This document shows, piece after piece, positions 5,349-8,537 of a stretch of DNA of 8,537 nt; positions within the stretch are counted from its first letter, which is position 1; the number at the start of each line of letters is the position of its first letter. The stretch lies in contig USFB01000053.1 in the NCBI GenBank assembly GCA_900553895.1, forward strand, positions 1 through 8,537. Direction: 5' to 3'. The notes beneath the pieces were generated by a model. The model was not told where the DNA came from, searched no databases, and saw nothing but the letters and a program-made list of their open reading frames with translations. The position numbers and the translations under genes are program-made. Source of the DNA: an uncultured bacterium. Lineage in GTDB: Bacteria; Cyanobacteriota; Vampirovibrionia; Gastranaerophilales; Gastranaerophilaceae.

Positions 5349-5630
5349 ATGATTACAATAAAAGATGTAGAACACGTAGCAAAATTAGCACGTTTAGAGC
5401 TAACAGAAGAAGAAAAAGAAAAATTCACTAAACAATTGGGCGATGTTTTGAAACACGTTGACGCTATGAACGAAGTTGATACTTCTGACGTAGAACCGAT
5501 GGCACACGCAATCGACTTTGTGAACGTTATGAGAGAAGACAAAGTTTATTACGAACAAACAAAAGAAGAACTGATGAAGAACGCACCGGACGAAGAGAAC
5601 GGGTTCTTTAGAGTTCCAAAAATTAATTAG
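5349..5630 (+). CDS. gatC: Aspartyl/glutamyl-tRNA amidotransferase subunit C
   Basis: A 93-residue protein, normal for GatC, the small subunit that braces GatA and GatB in the enzyme converting Glu-tRNA(Gln) to Gln-tRNA(Gln) and Asp-tRNA(Asn) to Asn-tRNA(Asn). Family blocks are clear: VAKLARLELTEEE (10-22), VDTSDVEP (43-50), REDKV (62-66) and NAPDEENGFFRVPKI (78-92). It indicates that the organism uses the indirect amidation route for at least one of these tRNAs. gatA and gatB are not adjacent, unlike the common gatCAB operon. The gene has its own promoter and ends at a strong terminator 5 bases past its stop, so it is a one-gene unit. Confidence 0.95.
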   Translation: MITIKDVEHVAKLARLELTEEEKEKFTKQLGDVLKHVDAMNEVDTSDVEPMAHAIDFVNVMREDKVYYEQTKEELMKNAPDEENGFFRVPKIN

Positions 5631-5634
5631 TTAA

Positions 5635-5664
5635 AAAAAAGAGGGGTAACTGCCCCTCTTTTTT
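5635..5664 (+). terminator. Terminator after gatC
   Basis: GAGGGG (5641-5646) pairs with CCCCTC (5653-5658) around TAACTG. The stem is extended by A-T pairs from the flanking A-run (5635-5640) and T-run (5659-5664). It is a classic rho-independent terminator, symmetrical enough to work in both directions. Confidence 0.9.
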
Positions 5665-5689
5665 ATATTTATTATTAGCGGGTGGACAC

Positions 5690-5723
5690 CTCACCCCAAC
5701 ACTCTCTTCAAGGAGAGGGAGTT
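5690..5723. repeat. C/G-rich hairpin repeat, copy 2, in the pyrG leader
   Basis: CTCACCCCAAC is followed by CTCTCT (5702-5707), which pairs with GGAGAG (5712-5717; one G-U pair) across a tight TCAA loop, and then by GGAG. It resembles the dispersed 'TCACCCCAACCCTCTC..GGAGAGGG' type of intergenic repeat and is a diverged relative of the element at 174-208. It lies just upstream of the pyrG ribosome binding site (5732-5737) and contains an extra AAGGAG (5710-5715). I could not find a convincing -35/-10 pair for pyrG here. Confidence 0.5.
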
Positions 5724-5745
5724 AAAATATTAAGGAGTTTTAACT

Positions 5746-7350
5746 ATGACAAAATATATTTTTATCACAGGCGGTGTTGTTAGTTCTCTAGGAAAAGGAA
5801 TTATTGGCGCGTCTTTAGGTAAGCTTTTGCGTGCAAGAGGTTTTTCTGTTGCTATTCAAAAGTTTGACCCTTATATAAACGTAGACCCGGGAACAATGAG
5901 CCCGTTTCAACATGGTGAAGTTTTTGTAACCGATGACGGCGCAGAAACAGATTTGGATTTAGGTCACTATGAAAGATTTATCGATACTAATTTTTCACAA
6001 TTAAGCAACGTAACTTCAGGTAGCGTTTATCAAACGGTTATCCAAAAAGAACGTCGCGGAGATTATTTAGGTGCTACCGTTCAAGTAATTCCTCATATTA
6101 CAAATGAAATTAAATCAAGATTAGTAAAAGCGCAAAAATTCTTTAAGCCTGATTTTCAGATTATAGAAATCGGCGGTACAATCGGTGATATCGAAAGTTT
6201 ACCGTTTATTGAATCTATAAGACAATTTAAATCTGAAGCAGGTATTGGAAATGCAATTAATATTCATTGTACATTGCTTCCATATCTTCCAACTTCGGGG
6301 GAATTAAAAACAAAACCTTCTCAACACAGTGTTAATCTTTTGAGAAGCTATGGTTTACAGCCTGAAATTCTTGTCTGCAGAACTTCTAAACCAATTCCTA
6401 AAACAGAAAAAGATAAATTGGCTTTATTCTGTTCTGTTGCAAAAGAAGCGGTTATTGAATGTCGCGATATGAAAAGTATTTATGAAGTTCCTCTTGCTTT
6501 AGAAGATCAAAACTTTGCAGATGTTGTGCTTAAACTTCTTCAAGTTCCTACAAAAGCAGCGGATTTAACAAGATGGAGAGAATTAGTTAATAAAATTAAT
6601 CATCCGCAAGGCATTATTAAAATCGCGATTGCAGGAAAATACACTAAGCTTTCTGATGCGTATATTTCTGTTGTTGAATCAATCAAGCACGCAGGTTACG
6701 CTGATGATGTTAAAACCGAAATCAAATGGATTAATTCAGAAGACTGCGTAGACGCAAAAACTTGTCAAGAACTAATGAAAGATGTTGATGGCGTGATTGT
6801 TCCTGGTGGCTTTGGTATTAGAGGAATTGAAGGTAAATTGAACGTAATTAAATACGCTCGAGAAAACAATGTTCCGTTCTTGGGAATTTGTCTTGGTATG
6901 CAATGTGCTGTAATTGAATATGCAAGAAATGTTGCCGGCATGAAGGGCGCAAACTCTACCGAGTTTGATGAAAATGCGCCAATACCTGTAATTGATTTGA
7001 TGTTGGAACAAAAGAACGTTAAAGGTTATGGCGGTACAATGAGATTGGGTGCTTATGATTGTCACCTTAAAAAAGGTACAAAAGCACACGAAGTTTATGG
7101 CGCAAATAAGATTTCTGAACGTCATAGACACAGATATGAAGTTAATACCGAATATATTGAAGATTTGAAAAAAGCAGGTTTGGTATTCTCCGGCATGTCA
7201 CCTGATGGAATGTTATCAGAAATCGTTGAACTTCCAAATCTTGATTGGTTTGTAGCATGCCAGTTCCATCCTGAATTTAAATCTCGTCCTGAAAGACCAC
7301 ATCCATTGTTTAAAGGTTTGATTGATGCTGTTGTAAAACAAAAAGCATAA
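5746..7350 (+). CDS. pyrG: CTP synthase
   Basis: A 534-residue enzyme, about the family length, that makes CTP from UTP, ATP and glutamine, the last step of pyrimidine nucleotide synthesis. The N-terminal synthetase domain (1 to about 270) has the nucleotide-binding loop GGVVSSLGKG (9-18), the segment QKFDPYINVDPGTMSPFQHG (38-57) and EIGGTIGDIES (141-151). The C-terminal class I glutamine amidotransferase domain (about 290-530) has PGGFGIRG (353-360), the nucleophile Cys382 in GICLGMQ, and the partner His508 and Glu510 in FHPEF. All catalytic residues are present. The ATG at 5746 has AAGGAG eight bases upstream. The leader carries a C/G-rich hairpin repeat rather than the run of G residues that mediates reiterative transcription control of pyrG in Bacillus, so regulation is not evident. 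It converges with rpmA across a shared terminator. Confidence 0.97.
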   Translation: MTKYIFITGGVVSSLGKGIIGASLGKLLRARGFSVAIQKFDPYINVDPGTMSPFQHGEVFVTDDGAETDLDLGHYERFIDTNFSQLSNVTSGSVYQTVIQKERRGDYLGATVQVIPHITNEIKSRLVKAQKFFKPDFQIIEIGGTIGDIESLPFIESIRQFKSEAGIGNAINIHCTLLPYLPTSGELKTKPSQHSVNLLRSYGLQPEILVCRTSKPIPKTEKDKLALFCSVAKEAVIECRDMKSIYEVPLALEDQNFADVVLKLLQVPTKAADLTRWRELVNKINHPQGIIKIAIAGKYTKLSDAYISVVESIKHAGYADDVKTEIKWINSEDCVDAKTCQELMKDVDGVIVPGGFGIRGIEGKLNVIKYARENNVPFLGICLGMQCAVIEYARNVAGMKGANSTEFDENAPIPVIDLMLEQKNVKGYGGTMRLGAYDCHLKKGTKAHEVYGANKISERHRHRYEVNTEYIEDLKKAGLVFSGMSPDGMLSEIVELPNLDWFVACQFHPEFKSRPERPHPLFKGLIDAVVKQKA

Positions 7351-7394
7351 ATTGAATATTATTTGTTCAATTTAAATAACAAATATAATACAAC

Positions 7395-7426
7395 AAAAAA
7401 CCGGTTTCGAAAGAAACCGGTTTTTT
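7395..7426. terminator. Bidirectional terminator between pyrG and rpmA
   Basis: AAAAAACCGGTTTC (7395-7408), a GAAA tetraloop (7409-7412) and GAAACCGGTTTTTT (7413-7426): a perfect 14-bp stem with a GNRA-type loop and T-runs on both strands. It would stop pyrG from the left and rplU-rpmA from the right. The rpmA stop codon (7443) is only 17 bases away. Confidence 0.95.
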
Positions 7427-7442
7427 ATAATTTGTTTAGAAA

Positions 7443-7697
7443 CTATACAGCGTAAACACTAACTTGTTTTCTGTCACGTCTGTGAGCTTCGAATTTCACT
7501 TGTCCGTCAATCAATGCGAACAAAGTATCATCTGAACCGATACCTACGTTGTTACCAGGGTGAACTTTTGTTCCTCTTTGGCGAACAAGGATATTACCGG
7601 CTTTAACAATTTCTCCACCGAATTTTTTAACGCCTAATCGCTTCGCTTCGGAATCACGACCGTTACGGGTGGAACCCATACCTTTCTTATGTGCCAT
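7443..7697 (-). CDS. rpmA: Large-subunit ribosomal protein bL27
   Basis: An 84-residue bL27 of normal length. The start, AHKKGMGSTRNGRDS (2-16), is the flexible tail that reaches the peptidyl transferase centre. GNILVRQRGTKVHPGNNVG (34-52) and the end FEAHRRDRKQVSVY follow as in the family. There is no extra N-terminal stretch before AHKKG, so the protease Prp, which trims L27 in Firmicutes and relatives, is not needed, and no prp gene lies beside it. The ATG at 7697 has AAAAGGAG about 8 bases upstream. It lies 120 bases after rplU on the same strand and is probably co-transcribed through a structured spacer. Confidence 0.97.
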   Translation of the reverse strand: MAHKKGMGSTRNGRDSEAKRLGVKKFGGEIVKAGNILVRQRGTKVHPGNNVGIGSDDTLFALIDGQVKFEAHRRDRKQVSVYAV

Positions 7698-7817
7698 TTT
7701 TATTCTCCTTTTATTATAACTTTTGGTCGGTTGACATTCGTTAATCTACCAGCTTATATGCAAGCTATCGGTCAACCTCTTTGGTGACATTCTCAACTAG
7801 GAGTCTGCCCACCTTAA
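7698..7817 (-). ncRNA. Structured spacer between rplU and rpmA (candidate RNA element)
   Basis: Read as minus-strand RNA, GGTTGAC (7777-7771) pairs with GTCAACC (7735-7729) and encloses an inner hairpin AGCTT (7766-7762)/AAGCT (7755-7751) with loop GCATAT. A looser hairpin closed by GGTG/CACC sits on the rplU side (7813-7783). The word TGACATTC occurs twice on the plus strand (7732-7739 and 7785-7792). There is no T-run, so it is not a terminator, and transcription should continue into rpmA. It could process the transcript or set the rpmA level. No reading frame is visible. The structure call is by eye only. Confidence 0.3.
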
Positions 7818-8168
7818 CTATTCTTCAGAAGTAGCTTCTGCTTTAGCTTTAGAAGCTGTTGTTCTGATTTTGCTAATCATAACTCTTGCAAAGCCTTGTC
7901 TATGACCTTGTTTTTTTCTATAACCTTTTTTAGGTCTTTGTTTGTATACGATTACTTTTTTAGCTTTGTCGTTTTTCACAATTGTGCCTTCAACCTTAGC
8001 ATTAGCTACATAAGGTTGACCAACTTTTGATTTTTTGCCGTTAACAATCATAACAACTTTATCAAAAACAACTTTAGCATCTTTTTCTTCGCCTAATAAT
8101 TCAACGTCTACATAACGTCCTTCTTCAACTTGGTATTGTTTACCACCTGTTTCGACTATTGCGTACAT
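7818..8168 (-). CDS. rplU: Large-subunit ribosomal protein bL21
   Basis: A 116-residue bL21, about a dozen residues longer than usual because of a C-terminal tail rich in Ala, Lys, Thr and Glu (TASKAKAEATSEE). The N-terminus MYAIVETGGKQYQVEEG (1-17) and the RNA-binding loop YKQRPKKGYRKKQGHRQ (75-91) are diagnostic. The protein binds 23S rRNA in the large subunit. AAAGGAAA precedes the ATG at 8168. A leader of about 125 nt and a promoter lie upstream, and rpmA follows. Confidence 0.97.
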   Translation of the reverse strand: MYAIVETGGKQYQVEEGRYVDVELLGEEKDAKVVFDKVVMIVNGKKSKVGQPYVANAKVEGTIVKNDKAKKVIVYKQRPKKGYRKKQGHRQGFARVMISKIRTTASKAKAEATSEE

Positions 8169-8190
8169 TGTATTTCCTTTCTTTTTGAGG

Positions 8191-8273
8191 AATCGTAGAA
8201 TGTTGTCAAAAGTCCAGTATTACCGAAAAACTACGCTATTACTAACTTTTTCTACATCCGTTTAGACACGATT
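8191..8273 (-). promoter_or_regulatory. Candidate structured leader of rplU
   Basis: In the rplU leader, AATCGT (8273-8268 on the minus strand) can pair with ACGATT (8196-8191). Inside it, GAAAAA (8252-8247) pairs with TTTTTC (8230-8225). L21 operons in some bacteria are controlled through their leader RNA, but I do not recognise a known L21 leader motif here. Weak, by-eye structure. Confidence 0.25.
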
Positions 8274-8300
8274 AACCTATCTAATACTATTTATAGTTTA

Positions 8301-8330
8301 ATTTAACCATGATAAGACTTTTACTGTCAA
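8301..8330 (-). promoter_or_regulatory. Promoter of rplU-rpmA
   Basis: On the minus strand a perfect -35 TTGACA (8330-8325), 18 bases, then TTAAAT (8306-8301; 4/6 match to -10). Transcription would start near 8294, giving a leader of about 125 nt before rplU. The -35 is strong and the -10 weak. Confidence 0.5.
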
Positions 8331-8434
8331 GAGCGCGAGTTTAAATTTGTTTACAATTTGACATCGCAATAAAGTTTTATTAATAAACTACAAATAAATT
8401 ATGAATTACGTTACGTAAAATTTTTGTTCTTTTA

Positions 8435-8536
8435 CTAAATAATAGTCTGCAAGTATTCTACAATATCATTTGATTCATACATCTGAATATTTCTATCATT
8501 ATCGACCAAAAACGGCACCTGTCTTTTCCCGCCGAG
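8435..8536 (-). CDS. Glutaredoxin / glutathione S-transferase N-terminal-domain protein, C-terminal fragment
   Basis: The last 33 residues of a protein that enters from the right edge, ending with TAG at 8435. Visible are GKRQVPFLVD, with the cis-proline typical of thioredoxin-fold proteins, then MYESNDIVEYLQ, where the ES pair matches the glutathione-binding position of GST N-terminal and glutaredoxin-like domains. The protein stops right after this fold, so it is a glutaredoxin-like or single-domain GST-N protein, not a full GST. Its start and the active-site cysteine region lie outside the window. No clear terminator follows before the rplU promoter. Confidence 0.6.
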   Translation of the reverse strand, partial: LGGKRQVPFLVDNDRNIQMYESNDIVEYLQTII

Positions 8537-8537
8537 T

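Noticed and set aside
5234..5542. Minus-strand open frame antisense to gatC
   Set aside because: Serine/phenylalanine-rich shadow of gatC and its promoter region.
7729..7777. tRNA-like structure in the rplU-rpmA spacer
   Set aside because: No acceptor stem of 7 pairs with CCA, no anticodon arm and no T-loop consensus.
8358..8386. Plus-strand promoter TTGACA ... TAATAA near the right edge
   Set aside because: The -10 matches only 3 of 6 and no plus-strand gene follows; downstream is the minus-strand glutaredoxin-like gene.

Overview
The window is an AT-rich bacterial chromosome segment with ten complete genes and one gene cut off at the right edge. No plasmid, phage, insertion sequence, CRISPR array, rRNA or tRNA is visible. 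The gene set points to a diderm-like or cyanobacterial-side lineage, possibly a gut non-photosynthetic relative such as Gastranaerophilales/Vampirovibrionia. The pointers are a DUF2993 (LmeA-like) exported protein, an anchored GerMN-domain protein, a lone HicB-like protein and RimI-BioY in one operon. An L27 that begins directly with AHKKG, with no Firmicutes-type N-terminal extension and no prp/ysxB gene next to it, argues against Firmicutes. The taxonomic call is inference only.

Layout. Bases 1-301 hold no gene. They carry a C/G-rich hairpin repeat with a four-run G-tract and then a good promoter for a small ribbon-helix-helix (RHH) regulator (302-490, +). Bases 491-738 hold no gene but are structured: a minus-strand terminator, a long imperfect inverted repeat, a short perfect inverted repeat and a 10-bp-phased direct repeat. 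From 5142 down to 739, six minus-strand genes probably form one transcription unit: gpi, a 93-bp spacer filled by a long inverted repeat, then DUF2993 protein, GerMN protein, HicB-like protein, rimI and bioY. The last four of these overlap by 4-10 bases. The terminator at 511-544 ends this unit.

A divergent intergenic region (5143-5348) carries back-to-back promoters for gpi (-) and gatC (+). gatC is alone, without gatA or gatB, and ends at a strong terminator. pyrG (+) follows, with a second copy of the C/G-rich repeat in its leader. pyrG converges on rplU-rpmA (-), and one symmetrical GAAA-loop terminator serves both. The rplU-rpmA spacer (120 bp) and the rplU leader (about 125 nt) both look structured. 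The right edge holds the C-terminus of a glutaredoxin/GST-N-like protein.

Functionally the window is mostly housekeeping: glycolysis (Gpi), CTP synthesis (PyrG), Glu-tRNA/Asp-tRNA amidation (GatC), ribosome assembly (L21, L27), protein N-acetylation (RimI) and biotin uptake (BioY). Two exported or anchored envelope proteins and one small regulator complete it. I see no clear new defence or biosynthetic system. The most unusual material is noncoding: the repeats and possible RNA structures, and a matching pair of half-site palindromes around the RHH gene.
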